Source of the DNA: Lumbricus rubellus
Taxonomy: Eukaryota; Annelida; Clitellata; Crassiclitellata; Lumbricidae
NCBI GenBank assembly: GCA_945859605.1
Contig: OX243826.1
Span: forward strand, 1,685,782-1,749,781
Direction of reading: 5' to 3'
Length of the DNA: 64,000 nt
This document shows, piece after piece, positions 1 to 10,947 of this stretch. The number at the start of each line of letters is the position of its first letter. The first letter of the stretch is position 1. The translations under genes were made by a program, and so were the position numbers. Below the pieces are notes generated by a model, which saw only the letters and a program-made list of their open reading frames with translations, did not search any database and was not told the origin of the DNA.

Positions 1-530
1 TAAAATCCGGAGAGAAATTATATGTGAGATCTAGAGAAGTGGACTCGAATCAAAAGACGGGTGTTTAATCTTCAGTTGTGATGGGGGAAATGTGCCATTA
101 CTTTCTTTCGTTCTTAGGGGTGTGATGCATCTAGATCATAAGCATCAATCAATCAATCAATTTTCGTTAATCAAAACCTCAGGCTGGCAGAACGCAGCAT
201 GTTAGCCTACATACAACTAATTTTACAAAGGTTTTATATATAAGTTCAGTTTATATATGCAGCATAAATGAATAGTTTGCTTGAATTGATAAAAAAATTG
301 ATCTATGTTTGTTAGGTTAAAAAAATTGATCTGGGTTTTCTAGGTTAAAAAATGTTTTTGAATAGTACTCTAGAGTTAAAGTTATAATTAATATCTTTTT
401 CGGAAAAGAGAAGTCATGAGCCCGAGGACGGAGTTCATGACCACAAGAGGGGCGAGGCGGAGGGAATAATCGGATGTCATGTCTGACCTGAATTGAAATC
501 GTGTGCTGATGAATGTAGATTTTGTAATAG
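1..530 (+). other. MP1 intron 1 (3' part)
   Basis: The first ~120 bases match the region just upstream of MP2 exon 2 (about 8180-8320), including 'gatctagagaagtggactcg'. This stretch is therefore the 3' part of the first intron of MP1. The signal-peptide exon should lie several hundred bases left of the window. It contains a short (CAAT)n run near 146-162. The intron ends in an AG at 529-530. Confidence 0.7.
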
Positions 531-956
531 GTGATCAAGAGTCTGTGAGTTATTCAAATTGCCAACTAACGAACACCTGCTTTGAAGGAACGACCGACGA
601 TTTGGCAAATGAAAGACCAACGACATCTAAGATCTTGGACAGGGAAGATACTTCAGACACTCAAACCGCATTACCTGTAACTACACCAGGAACTGAAATA
701 ACCACCAACACTCAGATTTCACATGACTCCACGGGTGAATCTTCGTCATCAACTGAAACTACTTCTAGCATTTGCAACTCTCTTGACTCAGTCATTACAT
801 CTTTCTTAAGATCAACGATCTCAACGGACAAACAACTCACTGAACTTACAAACAGGAAAACCCAGACAACAGATGAAAAAGTCGCAGATGAATCCACTGT
901 TGCCTTGACAACGGCTGACGCAACGAAATCAACTCAAGACTCGAAAGAATCGGAAG
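531..956 (+). CDS. MP1 exon 2, Ser/Thr-rich mucin-like stalk
   Basis: This internal exon (426 nt) is bounded by an AG acceptor at 529-530 and a GT donor at 957-958, both in phase 1. It begins with the family motif DQESVSYSNCQLTNTC, which carries two cysteines, followed by about 110 residues very rich in Ser, Thr, Asp and Glu. It ends with the conserved TVA.TTAD..KS...SEG block. The composition predicts dense O-glycosylation and an extended, secreted stalk. Open frame upstream of 531 is intron read-through, not a start. MP1 exon 1 is off the window, so the gene is partial. Confidence 0.75.
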
Positions 957-1021
957 GTAAAATATAATATTATAATTTAATATATTATTATATTTCCAAA
1001 ATCTATTCGAGGCAAATAATT

Positions 1022-1135
1022 GAATCATTCGTTCATTCATTCATTCACTCATTTATTCATTCATTCATCATTCATTCATTCATTCATTCATTCATTCATA
1101 CATGCGTTCGTTCATTCTTTCGTTCGTTCATTCAT
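1022..1135 (+). repeat. (CATT)n microsatellite
   Basis: Imperfect CATT/CGTT tetranucleotide tract just inside MP1 intron 2. A longer version sits at the same place in MP2 (8826-9045), so it predates the MP1/MP2 duplication. Confidence 0.9.
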
Positions 1136-1424
1136 TGATGAAACTATATCTAAAATATACAATAGCTACCGCCACGATTTAGGCCTACTTTGTTATTAAT
1201 AATTATCTAAGGCAACAATTCCAAGTTCCAATTGGAGTCTATGTTCTTCATGAGGCAATGGTGCCGCAAAGAGAAGAATTTAGGCCTAATAGAGTAAGTT
1301 ATTGTAGTCTACACGTCCGCCGATTAACTAGGCTGGTATTATGGACACATGCAGAATCCGTTAAATGTAAGTGGACGAAAACGCAGAGAAATATATTATA
1401 TGAGAGTAGCCTATGTTACTTTAT

Positions 1425-2430
1425 ATACACAATGAGGCATAAAAAAGAAAGCCCCTTGAAAAATCGTTATAATTCTATAAATATTCAAACAATTTCAATG
1501 AAATTCAGGAACGTTATAGCTAAATAGCAGGCAATGTAAAACAAATTATAGTGTGTAGGCTACTCATACCGTCGGTTTTTTTTAGCTTCTACGCTTGCGA
1601 GAAGTCGCTTGGAAACCTAGCGCCATTCACACACCGCCGAGTCAATAATTCGCTGGTCAAGATCGTTCCAAGTTTGCATGATTCGCATCCGAAGATCTTC
1701 AAGTTCAAACATCACGGAACATTATTTTGTACACCATTTCCTGCATGCATCCCCATATTTTATAATCGACTGCATTCAGATCTGGACTGTTAGGGGGCCA
1801 TAATGTAGGAATTACGAATTTAGGAGTTTCATTCGTCAGAAGTGCAACCGTTTCTCGAGCTCTGTGCGCTGGAGCACCATCTTGCTGGAAAATGTAAAAT
1901 TCAGAGAGTCCTCGAATTTCAGGTAGAAGGCCTTATACATGAGGAAAACATCTCTGTATTCTTGGCAGGTGATTTTTACCCCGGTTCAACAAAGTGAATT
2001 GCGCCCCAGAGAAGAAACACCGACTGGCTTCGTCAGAGATTTGCTAAACGTCGGACGTGTCCGAAAAGGGCGTTCGGCTGCAATTTCTTTTTGCGAGTTC
2101 CAACTGCTACATACAGACGATCATTTTCAGTATTGCTAGAAGAAGCAGGAAATGGTGTACAAAACAAAGGTCCGTGATGTTGAAGATATTCGCAAGCGCA
2201 TAATATAAGCTTGGAACGATCTTGACCAGCGAATTATGTGAATGGCTCAAGCGAGTTTGCGCATGTGTAAAAGATAAAGGCGGACAGTTTGAGTACAAAC
2301 TGTAATTTGTTTTACATTGCCTGCTATTTTGCTATAACTTTCCTAAATTTCATTGACATTACTTGAATATTGTTAAAATAATACCGATTTTTTTCCCAGG
2401 GTCTTTCTTTTTTATGCCTCACGGTGTATA
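1425..2430. mobile_element. Tc1/mariner-like foldback element
   Basis: The two ends form an inverted repeat of roughly 125 bp: 'gaggcataaaaaagaaag' near 1434 is mirrored near 2405-2423, and 'agcaggcaatgtaaaac' near 1527 is mirrored near 2312-2330. The element sits at a TA. Read on the minus strand, about 1600-1930 gives a decayed IS630/Tc1/mariner transposase C-terminus containing WPPNSPDLNAVDYKIWG. A second partial copy (EMVYKTKVRDVEDI...AWNDLDQ) reads on the plus strand at about 2150-2250. It is a non-autonomous element built from two inverted transposase 3' ends. MP2 has the empty site. Confidence 0.75.
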
Positions 2431-2580
2431 ATTAGACCTACTATAATAGGCCTACAAACATATATTAATTAAAGTAATGAAATAATTAGTCATTAAAATT
2501 TTAGAATTATATGTAAACTATACGATAGCTACCTCACGATGTAAGCTTACACCTCATACGATTTTGGCTTTCAATTGTAG

Positions 2581-3590
2581 TATACAACATAAGTTCGGAT
2601 TCAAAGTTTGAACCACTTTTATGCTTGCCAATGAAAGTAATTAAAATGAGGGACCTTATTTACGTGCTATGTTTGGACAAGCCCACAAGGACCATACGAG
2701 CGTACGATGCCAGCATTCCATATGATCTTCTGACGATAGCTACTACAGAAGAGATTGGACAGCCTGTAGAAATGGTTGGCATTGACAACACGATCAGTCT
2801 TTACGTCAGTGATTGGACATGTAGATGCATCTGGAAGATAGACACGGTTAACAATACAGTTGAGAAATGGTTGTCCGGATTGAGCGACGGCATCCGTTTG
2901 TCAGCTGCTACTGATAATCGTCTAATGGTTCTGAATGGTTTTGATGACCTACTGCATCTCGAGATTTACGATCAAGACGCGATACTTGTTAGAACTATTT
3001 CGCTTCCCAGAGACTTCAGAGGTCCGTTCCGTGTCATTCAAAAGTCAACTAGAGAATTCATCGTCAGCCATTACATTCAAAAGAACTATGCCATGCACAT
3101 CAGTTTCTTAGGCACGGACGGGCATATGATAAATCAGCTGAAGCTCAAAGAAGCAGTTGGATGTGTGCAGCTGAATTGGCTTGGCTTCCGTCATGTCTAT
3201 GCAACTGAAATGTTGAGTGGGAAAGTATATGCGTTTGACGGGAAAACTAGAAACTGGGACCTAACTCGTCTTAGTGTTACAACAAGCAGCGATCACGGAA
3301 GCACCCTTCAGGTTGTAAATTTTCGAAACATTGATGGGTGTATCATCAGGCAGTTCAGAAGTGGAAATATACGTAAGCATCACTTGCCATTGTTTTTGGA
3401 TACGGAAAACGATTATCTTGTGGCGTATGAACATGTCGTAGATAGCATATATTTATTTGACACAAAAACGCTGTTGTGGAGTAACATGGGTCGTCTACAG
3501 AACGAAGATTTGTACTACGACTCAAGCAAGAAGCAGCTCGTCATGATCGTTGACAAATTTGTGAATATTTGGACAATAAACAAAAACTAA
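2581..3590 (+). CDS. MP1 exon 3, secreted beta-propeller domain
   Basis: This terminal exon opens after the AG at 2579-2580. Its first two bases complete the phase-1 codon from exon 2, giving an N-terminus VYNISSDSKFEPLLC, and it runs 336 codons to the stop. It shows about six repeats of 45-55 residues of NHL/YWTD-like propeller type: LYVSD...CIWKID, LEIYDQDA.LVR, SLPRDFRGP...IQK..EFIVSH and IYLFDTK..LWS. Four cysteines are family-typical: one near the N-terminus, one in LIYVLC, and the C-x-C at 2820-2828. No catalytic residues or membrane segments are visible, and binding by the propeller face is the likely role. Ligand and pathway are unknown. It is the nearest relative of MP2. Confidence 0.8.
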
Positions 3591-3942
3591 ATTCAGACGC
3601 AGCGATGAATTTGAAGCATTTTCGATTTTTAACTGATGCATAAACATTTTATCTAATCGCCGTTTCCGTCGTCTTTGCATATAACTATGACGAGCCACAG
3701 AAGTGCGTACCGATACTCTTGCTTCATTAATTAATATTACTGAGTTCAGTCGAAATTAAACGCACGACTTTCTGGAGACAATGCGTTGTTAGTCAAGCAA
3801 ATGCTAAAAGTTTATTAAATGCAGTCAGACACTGACATGTTAATATTGTTTGCTGTTTGCTACAAGTTATTAAATGCTGATGGAACCCTTAAATGCTCAA
3901 TGACTGGTTAGCCTGCTTAGTCTAATATTAATAACGTTATTT

Positions 3943-4017
3943 CGTGGGCGCGGTGGCGCAAAGGATATGATCATTACCTTGCAGCCGGAGGATTGCAGAT
4001 TCGAATCCACATCATTT
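3943..4017 (+). mobile_element. tRNA-derived SINE, head only
   Basis: The sequence begins 'gggcgcggtggcgcaaagga' and contains a B-box-like 'gattcgaatcc', as in tRNA-derived SINE heads. It is flanked by the direct repeat 'acgttattt' at 3934-3942 and 4018-4026. A fuller copy of the same SINE occupies the equivalent position after MP2 (10678-10887). Confidence 0.7.
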
Positions 4018-4857
4018 ACGTTATTTAAATCGGAGCTTTCAATATACTTCACTGGTCACCTGACTTATAAGTTATAGCTTCACAAGCAGTAATAATTTAT
4101 GATATGGATTTAATTTCTTTTGAGACAGGTTTATTGTGATGTGTCAGACATACTGACAAGAGGCTCCTGAAATGCGCTAGATATATGAATGGCGAAGTTA
4201 CACAACACTACATCAGTGTCTCTCGAAACTTCGAAAGCAGTGTTGGCTTAGACTGGGTAACTCGTGATCATTCCCCAATCACAAAGCCTCGTAATTTCTT
4301 AACAGTTCATGTAATATATAGTGTGTTGCATGTGTCTCAATGAGTAGAGCATTTTGAGGAACTCTCAATTCCAATGTATTTTTCTCACAAAAGAAAATTA
4401 AGTCACGGGAAATAGCTTATCCTAAAGCAGCGGAAAGTAATCGTTGAAGCAAATGCTCGATTCTAGTTCCTCCTCCCTATGTTTTGAGTTTTCGTTGAAC
4501 TGCCATTGAACGTTCAGTTTAACTGAATTTTATATCAGTTTGCTAATGTGCGGAACAAACAGAGGCATTGTTCTTGTTTTTCTTTAGTAAATGTCATTGT
4601 TCCTAGTTTCAGAAGCAATTAGGCCTACCCGTCTTAAAGTCGTATATTAATTTGCGTTGCCTCAATAGCACGCATAGCAAGCGCCACTGTGAATTCATAT
4701 GATTGTCTGCAAGTGATCTTATCCATTTCTCCGACTCTCTGTGTCGGTGTCTGTATTATTTTGTGTCGGTATCTGTCCATCTGTGTCTCTGTTGTTGTGT
4801 CCGTTTCAGTCTTACTCTTTCTCATGACACTGAACATTTCCTGATCTAGGCCTATGC

Positions 4858-5045
4858 CTGTTACATCCTCTCCGTTTCTCTCTCCGTCCCTCTCTGTCTC
4901 TGTCTCTGTCTCTCTCTTTCTCTCTCGGTCTGTCTCTCTGTCTCTCTGTCTGAAATGCTTTCTCACTGCACAAACTTAAACGTTGATTCGATCCCTCACT
5001 ATATCTTTACAAGTAGGCTATCTCTCTTTCTCTCTCTCCTCTTCT
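4858..5045 (+). repeat. CT-rich simple repeat
   Basis: TCTC/TCTG/TCTT-rich low-complexity tract. The Arg/Glu/Asp-rich frame on the opposite strand is an artefact of this composition. Confidence 0.85.
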
Positions 5046-5440
5046 CTATTCGTATTCTTTCCATTAGACTGAATGTAAAAGCAATAATTGTTTTCAAGTA
5101 TTCATTGATGTCACGCTTATCGAAATCTTAGTTTAAAAGCTTGGTCTCGGATTACTTGGCAATATATTGATTAAATATATGAAAACTTAAATTAGGAAAC
5201 AAAATGCAGTTTTCTATAAAGTCTCTTAAGGCATTCGGTGAATTATCAGACTTTTACTTACTTTGGATTGCTGAAATTTATTGTTTTCGTGCTTTGAGCA
5301 CCATTAAATGGAAAGTTCAGGAGTTTTTCCTAGTGAAATTCTCTGGGGGGTGGGAAACCACAGAAGATGAACTGTCCGCGTGGACGATTCGTCCTATTCA
5401 GGGGAATCGTCCGGATCGGTGCCTATGGACATTAGACACG

Positions 5441-6847
5441 CAGGGTGGCTAAAAAAAATGTACCACCGGATAAAATGCGATAACTTCGCAACCGACTGAC
5501 ATTTTTTGTGAAAATTTTCCAATTTGCAGGGGAATGAATTTTCAACAATACCTGAAAGGTTGACTTGAAAATTTTCAGGTTTGCAAAAGTAACAGCTCTT
5601 CAAACTCAAATTTTGGTTTTTTCAAATATCCGAAGGATCAAGCTCCAATAAGCTTACAATGTGATTTCATTAAAAAAATTTGCAAATTGCATCATAAGAA
5701 ATGATGATGATGTCCTACGGCCTCACTAAGAGCTGTAAAGAAGCTGTTGATGAAGCAAACTGTTGGTATTTAGTGATATTTTATAGATTAAGGACTCAAC
5801 TCGTGAATCCATTACTGAACGTCATGGGCAAAGTTTTTGCGGAAGAAAAAAATGGAAACTCGGACGCTGCGTGTACAAAGACTGGGACATCGCGTAATCA
5901 TAGCAAAATATCAAGTGAAAAGTGGAGCCTGAGCATATTGAAGGCTATATGTAAACATGTTTATGTAACGAAGATCAGATGTTGGAAGTGAGGCAGGAAG
6001 TGGTCGCTTCGTCTGATGAAAAAAGTACGATTTTCAGGAAATTCGCTTGGTAATCGAAAGGGTCAAGTTTGCAAAGCACATCGTGGTTTCGACATCAGAT
6101 ATGATGGCGTGTGTTACGGCTGCAAGAAAAGACTGCATTTAATCTTATTCAGTAGGTTAAATGTCAAACTCATCTTTGAACTCTCTCACCCAGACTCATT
6201 GAAGACCAGGTATGCTCTAACATCTCGTTTTATTTTCCAGCAGGACGGTGCACCTGCTTGCTCGCACGGCAAGTTTGATTATGATGGCGCTACCTTATTG
6301 CCATCAACTGAAGTAAATGCAATGGCAAAGATGGCTAACAAATTCGTCAGACCTTAGCCAGCCCTCTTGCTTATCACGTCTGGTGAGCTATTCTGGAACG
6401 CTGCAAGACATTTCATCCCAAGTTGGAGAACATTGGCCAGCTGAAGCAAGTCTTGCTGCTAATGTGGGGTCAGTTGCCGCAGGATCCGACCAACAAGGCC
6501 ATACTGAGCTTCACAAAACGAAGTTGAGCTTGTGCTAAGGCAGGGAGTGGGCACTCTCATTATACCTTACAATAAATTGCAAAGCGAAATTCTGAGGTCG
6601 TAGTGAAAAGTGATATCATTTGACATGGAAATCTACAAGTGGCGTTCATTTTCCGCGAAAATTTGAAAACAAATATTTTAAGTTTGAACAGCTGTAACTT
6701 TTGCAAACATGAAAAGTTTCAACTGAAACTTTCAGGGATTGTTGGAAATTCATTCCCCTGCAAAGTGGAAATTTTTCGCAGAAAATTTTCAATCGGTTGC
6801 GAAGATATCGCATTTTATCCGGTGGTACATTTTTTGGAGCCACCCTG
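5441..6847 (+). mobile_element. degenerate mariner-like transposon
   Basis: Inverted termini of about 180 bp begin CAGGGTGGCT at 5441 and end AGCCACCCTG at 6847. Both contain 'gtaccaccggataaaatgcg' next to 'ttcgcaaccga'. Between them, broken plus-strand frames carry mariner-family transposase motifs: FIFQQDGAPACSH at about 6229-6267 and, across frameshifts, SSDLS...LDYHVW and FHPKLENIGQLK at about 6340-6440. Frameshifts and lost motifs make it inactive. A TA follows the right end; the left flank reads CG. Confidence 0.75.
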
Positions 6848-7283
6848 TACAAATGTACATGTAAAAGCACATAGATATAATTATTACGTTCATGTCTAAC
6901 ATTGTCCATGCTTGTTCACTAGTGTCTGCTTCCACCAGAGAAGAGTATTCCTAAAGAAGCTTTGATTAGCCTCGTGTCACAACAACGCTGCTGTAATAAA
7001 AGCAGCCTCAACTTATTCAAGTTAGAACATTAGGCCTAAAATGTAATCACATATTATTAGCGACGCAGCTTTCTACTGACACAGATTCCAATTGTTTCCC
7101 TCGATAGACAGAATGTATCTTATTATAAGTTTATAAGTAGAAGCCGGAGCATTACAGAACCAGTTCTTGTTTAAGAGCTCGATTTCGAATGTCTAGATTA
7201 ACAGTCTATTGAACGCCACTGAATACATAGGCCTAGCTCACGACTCGCACTAAGTTTTATTAGTTCGACTCTCGCAGGACAAA
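6848..7283 (+). other. upstream region of MP2
   Basis: About 435 bp precede the MP2 start. 'attgaacgccactg' near 7207 resembles the 'cagtcgaacgcca' box found 55-80 bp before the start codon in MP3, MP6 and the orphan exon. No clear TATA box is seen. Confidence 0.4.
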
Positions 7284-7347
7284 ATGTCTCTGATTTTATT
7301 TGAAGTGAACATTTTCCTATTCGTTGGATTTTTGAATCTTGCAGTTG
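7284..7347 (+). CDS. MP2 exon 1, signal peptide
   Basis: This 64-nt coding exon starts at the ATG in 'gacaaaATG', the context shared by all exon 1 copies. It encodes MSLILFEVNIFLFVGFLNLAVG, a short hydrophobic signal peptide, and stops at a G|GTAAGT donor (GT at 7348-7349) in phase 1. The same length and donor recur in MP3, MP4, MP6 and MP7. It directs the product to the secretory pathway. Confidence 0.8.
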
Positions 7348-7393
7348 GTAAGTATAATGTATTTCTTTACACACTGTTTATTAATACTACACA

Positions 7394-7556
7394 GGGGAGG
7401 ATGGCATCCGCGTTCACGAAGCCTGGGTCAATCCGGGCGCGCCCTCCCTGTGAGTACCTTCGGGGAAACTAAGGATGCCACCAGCTGACCGAATTCATCC
7501 GAATCCCGGTCCACGCTCCGACAAGACCTGGAACAGTAGCACACGCGAAGAAGAAG
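7394..7556 (+). mobile_element. short retroposed insert with 11-bp TSD
   Basis: The direct repeat 'aatactacaca' at 7383-7393 and 7557-7567 brackets about 163 bp ending in 'gaagaagaag'. A target-site duplication plus a purine-triplet tail fits retroposition of a truncated LINE or SINE 3' end. It lies in MP2 intron 1. Confidence 0.7.
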
Positions 7557-7689
7557 AATACTACACAAGCATTCATAAGTAACTTTAATGGTCAAGAAAC
7601 TCTAATCTAAGAGGGTCCAAATTCCAGTTTGATTTTGTTGTCATGAAGAACATCTTTCCAGGGCTTTATTTAAAGTGCAGTTGTACACA

Positions 7690-7870
7690 AAATGTGCATT
7701 TCTAAATGGATTTGTGATGTTGTAGAAGCACCTCTGAACAGCAAAAAACTAGCAGAAAAGGTCATAGTCCTCCGCTTGGAAGTAGCCTAATTTACCATGT
7801 AGGATGGGAATGGAAAGAAGAAGTTTGTTTTGCAGTTCTAAAAATTCCTTAGAAACAGCCCTGCATCTTT
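7690..7870 (-). repeat. dispersed repeat R, copy 1
   Basis: Reverse-complement match to about 11590-11760, with a further partial copy at about 55250-55400. The shared core includes 'ggtaaattacttccaatcgg' and 'gacaatgacctttttgc' in plus orientation of the other copies. Family unknown. Confidence 0.65.
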
Positions 7871-8379
7871 CCAAAGTTTCCATACCAAATCAAGTTACAA
7901 ATGCACGGAGTTATCTTTGTTTTTGAAGAGAATGCTTTAACTGAACGGCTAAACCTACAGTGTCATAAGTTCAATTTTTTTTTTAAAAATTACAAGGAAC
8001 ATTTTTCGTAATATCCAACAATTTTCTGCGCTGTTTCCTTCGTGTTTAGGAATCAGGACCTACAGAAAATGGGTTTAGGCTAAGCTTAGAAGTGTCTGAG
8101 TTGTTGTAAATTTGAAGGATTGCAGAAAGGAGACATTACTGGCTTACGGCCAATGCAATCAAATCAATTTCGTTCAAAGCATGCAAACTATTTTACCTGA
8201 AATCCGGAGAGTCAAATTATCTGCGAGATCTAGAGAAGTGGACTCGGATCTAAAGACGGGTGGCTATTCTTTAGTCGCATTGGGAATGTGTAATTTTGTT
8301 CAATAATATTTGGGGTATGCTGCATCTTGATCATAAACCTCTTTCGCCTGAAGGAAATGAGTCTCGATTGTGTTATTAG

Positions 8380-8796
8380 GTGATCAAGAGTCAGTGAGTC
8401 ACGCAAATTGCCAACTAACGAACAGTTGCTTTGGAAGAACGACCGACGATTTGGAAAATGACAGATCAACGACATCAGAGATCTCGAACAGGGAAGATAA
8501 TTCAAACACTCAAACTACATCAACAACACGAGGAACTGAAATAACTAGAAACACTCAGATTTCAAAGGACTCCACAGATGAATCATCAACTGAAGCTACT
8601 ACATCTAGCATTTGCACCTCACTAGACTCAATAATTGCATCTTATTCAACACCACCTGCCTCAACCGACAAGCAGCTCACTAAACTGACAAACAGGAAAA
8701 CCGAGACAACAGATGAATTCGTAGAAGAATCCACCGTTGCTATGACAACGGCTGACGCACTGAAGTCCACTGATCATCACACGAAAACATCGAAAG
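8380..8796 (+). CDS. MP2 exon 2, Ser/Thr-rich mucin-like stalk
   Basis: This 417-nt exon lies between the acceptor AG at 8378-8379 and the donor GT at 8797-8798, phase 1 at both ends. It reads DQESVSHANCQLTNSC and then a long Thr/Ser/Asp/Glu-rich segment (for example TTSTTRGTEITRNTQ), ending in TVAMTTAD...SKG. It is alignable with MP1 exon 2 throughout. It is predicted to be an O-glycosylated spacer between the signal peptide and the propeller. The open frame extends upstream into the intron, so the acceptor sets the boundary. Confidence 0.8.
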
Positions 8797-8825
8797 GTAG
8801 AATTCCGAAATCTATTCGAAAGAAT

Positions 8826-9045
8826 TAATTCATTCATTCACTCATTCGTTCACTCATTCGTTCATTCATTCGTTCGTTCATTCATTTATTCATTCATTTA
8901 TTCATTCATTCATTTATTCATTCATTTATTCATTCATTTATTCATTCATTTATTCATTCATTTATTCATTCATTTATTCATTCATTTATTCATTCAGTCA
9001 GTCATTCATTTAATCAATCGTTCTTTCATTCATTCCTTCAAATGG
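8826..9045 (+). repeat. (CATT)n microsatellite
   Basis: Long CATT/TATT/CGTT tetranucleotide tract in MP2 intron 2, positionally equivalent to the tract in MP1 (1022-1135). Confidence 0.92.
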
Positions 9046-9260
9046 AAGTGAAGGGAAACGCAGAGACGTATTTTTTGCTAATATTTTACTTTATAATTAT
9101 ATAATCAGGCCTAAGCATAATAGGCTAAACAGAAATTAATTAAGGCAATGAAATCATCATTCATTACATCTGTAAAATTATCTCAAATTATTATACTAGA
9201 GCTAAAACTGTCCTGATGTACTGCAACAGTACTGCATACTAGTTTGAATTTCAATTGTAG

Positions 9261-10276
9261 CATATAGCATCAGTTCGGACTCAAAGTTTCAACCACTTTT
9301 ATGCTTGAGAATGAAAGTGATTAAAATGAGGGACCTTATTTACGTGCTTTGCCTGAACTGGCCCACACGGACCATACGAGCGTACGAAGACAGCATTCCA
9401 TATGATCTTCTGATGATAACTACTACAGAAGAAGAGATTGGACAGCCTGGAGATATAGTTGGCATTGAAAACACGATCAGTCTTTACGTCAGTGATTGGA
9501 CATGTAGATGCATCTGGAAGATAGACACGGTTAACAATACAGTTGAGAAATGGTTGTCGGGATTGAGCGACGTCACCTGTTTGTCAGAAGCCAATGCCAA
9601 TCATCATCTATTGGTTCTGAAGGGATTTGATGACCTACTGCATCTCGAGACATACGATCAAGACGCGACACTTGTTAGAAGCGTTTCACTTCCAAGAGAC
9701 TTCAGAGGTCCGTTTCATGCCGTTCAGAAACCTAATGGTGAATTCATAGTCAGCCATTACATTCAAAAGAACTATGCTATGTGTATCAGTTTCTTAGGCA
9801 CTGATGGGCAAATTATAAGTCAGTTGAGGCTCAAAGAAGCAGTTAGTATTTGGAAGGTATATTATGCGTCTTTTTCCCACTATGTTTATGCAACTGAAAT
9901 GTTGAGTGGGAAAGTATATGAGTTTAACACGAAGACTAAAGACTGGGACCAAACTGATCTCAGTGTTACATGTACCATAAGCAGCGACGACTCAGAGGTT
10001 GCAAGTTTTCGAAGCGCTGATGGGCGTATTGTGAGTCAGCTGCTCAGAAAGAACATTGATAGGCAGCACTTGCCATTGTTTTGGGATTCGGAAAAAGATG
10101 ATCTTGTGGCCTATGAAGATATGTTAGATAACATCTATATATTTGACACAAAAAGTAAAGAGTGGAGTCATTTGGGTCGATTACGGAATGATGGCATGCA
10201 CTACGACACAAAGAAAAAACAGTTAGTGACTGTAATTGGTGAATCTGTGAATATTTGGACAATAAGCAAGAATTGA
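9261..10276 (+). CDS. MP2 exon 3, secreted beta-propeller domain
   Basis: This exon follows the acceptor 'caattgtag' at 9259-9260 and encodes 338 residues beginning AYSISSDSKFQPLLC. Propeller-type repeats are clear: SLYVSDWTCRCIWKID, LETYDQDATLVRSVSLPRD, IQK-like stretches, EFIVSHYIQ, YATEMLSGKVYEF, IYIFDTK and HYDTKKKQLV. The C-x-C pair and the LIYVLC cysteine are present. With exons 1 and 2 the gene encodes 498 residues in one uninterrupted frame, so it is probably functional. The architecture (signal, mucin stalk, propeller) indicates a secreted glycoprotein. Biochemical role unknown; a binding or adhesion module is the most likely. Confidence 0.85.
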
Positions 10277-10677
10277 CTACATATGCAGCGATAAATTCGA
10301 AGCATTTTCGATTTTTAACTGAAGCATGAACATCATTGAACATTTTATTTAATCGCCGCTTCCGTCTTCTTTGCATATCAATAGCTCCGTGTCACAGACC
10401 TGCAGGCTGCCTACCGATACTCTAGCTGCTCTAATAGGTTAATACTGAGTTCAGTCGAAATTAAATGTATCAGTTTTCTGGAGTCAATGTTCTGTTTTTC
10501 AAGCAAAGGCTAAAAGGTTGCAAAATGCCACTAGACCCTGACATGTTAGGTTACATAATTATGTAATTTTGTTGGTGGTTTTCTTCAAGTTATTGCTGAT
10601 CGAAACCGTAAACGCTCACTCACTGCATGGTTATTGGTTACCCTACGTATGGTAGTCTAACATTATCAACGCTATTT
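10277..10677 (+). other. 3' flank of MP2
   Basis: Aligns with the MP1 3' flank (3591-3942), for example 'aagcattttcgatttttaac' and 'gagttcagtcgaaattaaa'. It probably includes the 3' UTR. No canonical polyadenylation signal stands out. Confidence 0.5.
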
Positions 10678-10887
10678 TGTGGGGCGCGGTGGTGCAGTGG
10701 GTATGTTCGTTGCCTTGCAACCAAAGGTTGCAGGTTTGAATCCACCTCAAGTCGTCTCGTAATGACCTTGAGCAAGTCCATCACGCGCAAATTATTGCTC
10801 GTGCGCTTCGGCTTGAAACTACGATTCAGTGTCCGCGCTGTCGTCGGGAGCGCTTCTCAATAAAAATTCTGAAAGGACGCTATAACA
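10678..10887 (+). mobile_element. tRNA-derived SINE, near full length
   Basis: Head 'gggcgcggtggtgcagtggg' (A-box-like) and 'ggtttgaatcc' (B box), then a body with 'gaccttgagcaagtcc', 'gctcgtgcgcttcggc' and 'gggagcgcttctcaataaa', ending near 'aaaggacgctataac'. Related copies or fragments lie at 17425-17605 (-), 20068-20222 (-), 40790-40875 (-), 47700-47925 (-), 60950-61135 (+) and 62080-62160 (+). It is in the same place relative to MP2 as 3943-4017 is to MP1. Confidence 0.8.
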
Positions 10888-10947
10888 AGTGTTCATACAT
10901 GCATACATTTTGAAGATTCAAAACTCGATCCAGTTAATCCTACTTGA

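Larger units (their letters stand above)
957..2580 (+). other. MP1 intron 2
   Basis: This intron is 1.6 kb long; the MP2 counterpart is only 464 bp. Most of the excess is the Tc1/mariner-type insertion at about 1425-2430. MP2 keeps the matching empty site near 9091-9110 ('actttata' followed directly by 'attatataatcaggcc'). A (CATT)n tract follows the donor in both genes. The acceptor context is 'tttcaattgtag', as in MP2. Confidence 0.75.
3591..5440. other. MP1-MP2 spacer, 5' part
   Basis: The first ~350 bases align with the 3' flank of MP2 (10277-10680) and so belong to the duplicated unit. They are followed by a SINE head and a CT-rich tract. I see no further gene. Confidence 0.6.

Noticed and set aside
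4634..4966. 110-codon minus-strand Arg/Glu/Thr-rich frame
   Set aside because: Derived from a CT-rich simple repeat.
5701..6538. Open frames as separate genes
   Set aside because: They are frameshifted pieces of one decayed mariner transposase between inverted termini.
3943..10745. tRNA genes at SINE heads
   Set aside because: A- and B-box-like motifs are present, but cloverleaf pairing is poor and the sequence continues into a SINE body with TSDs.
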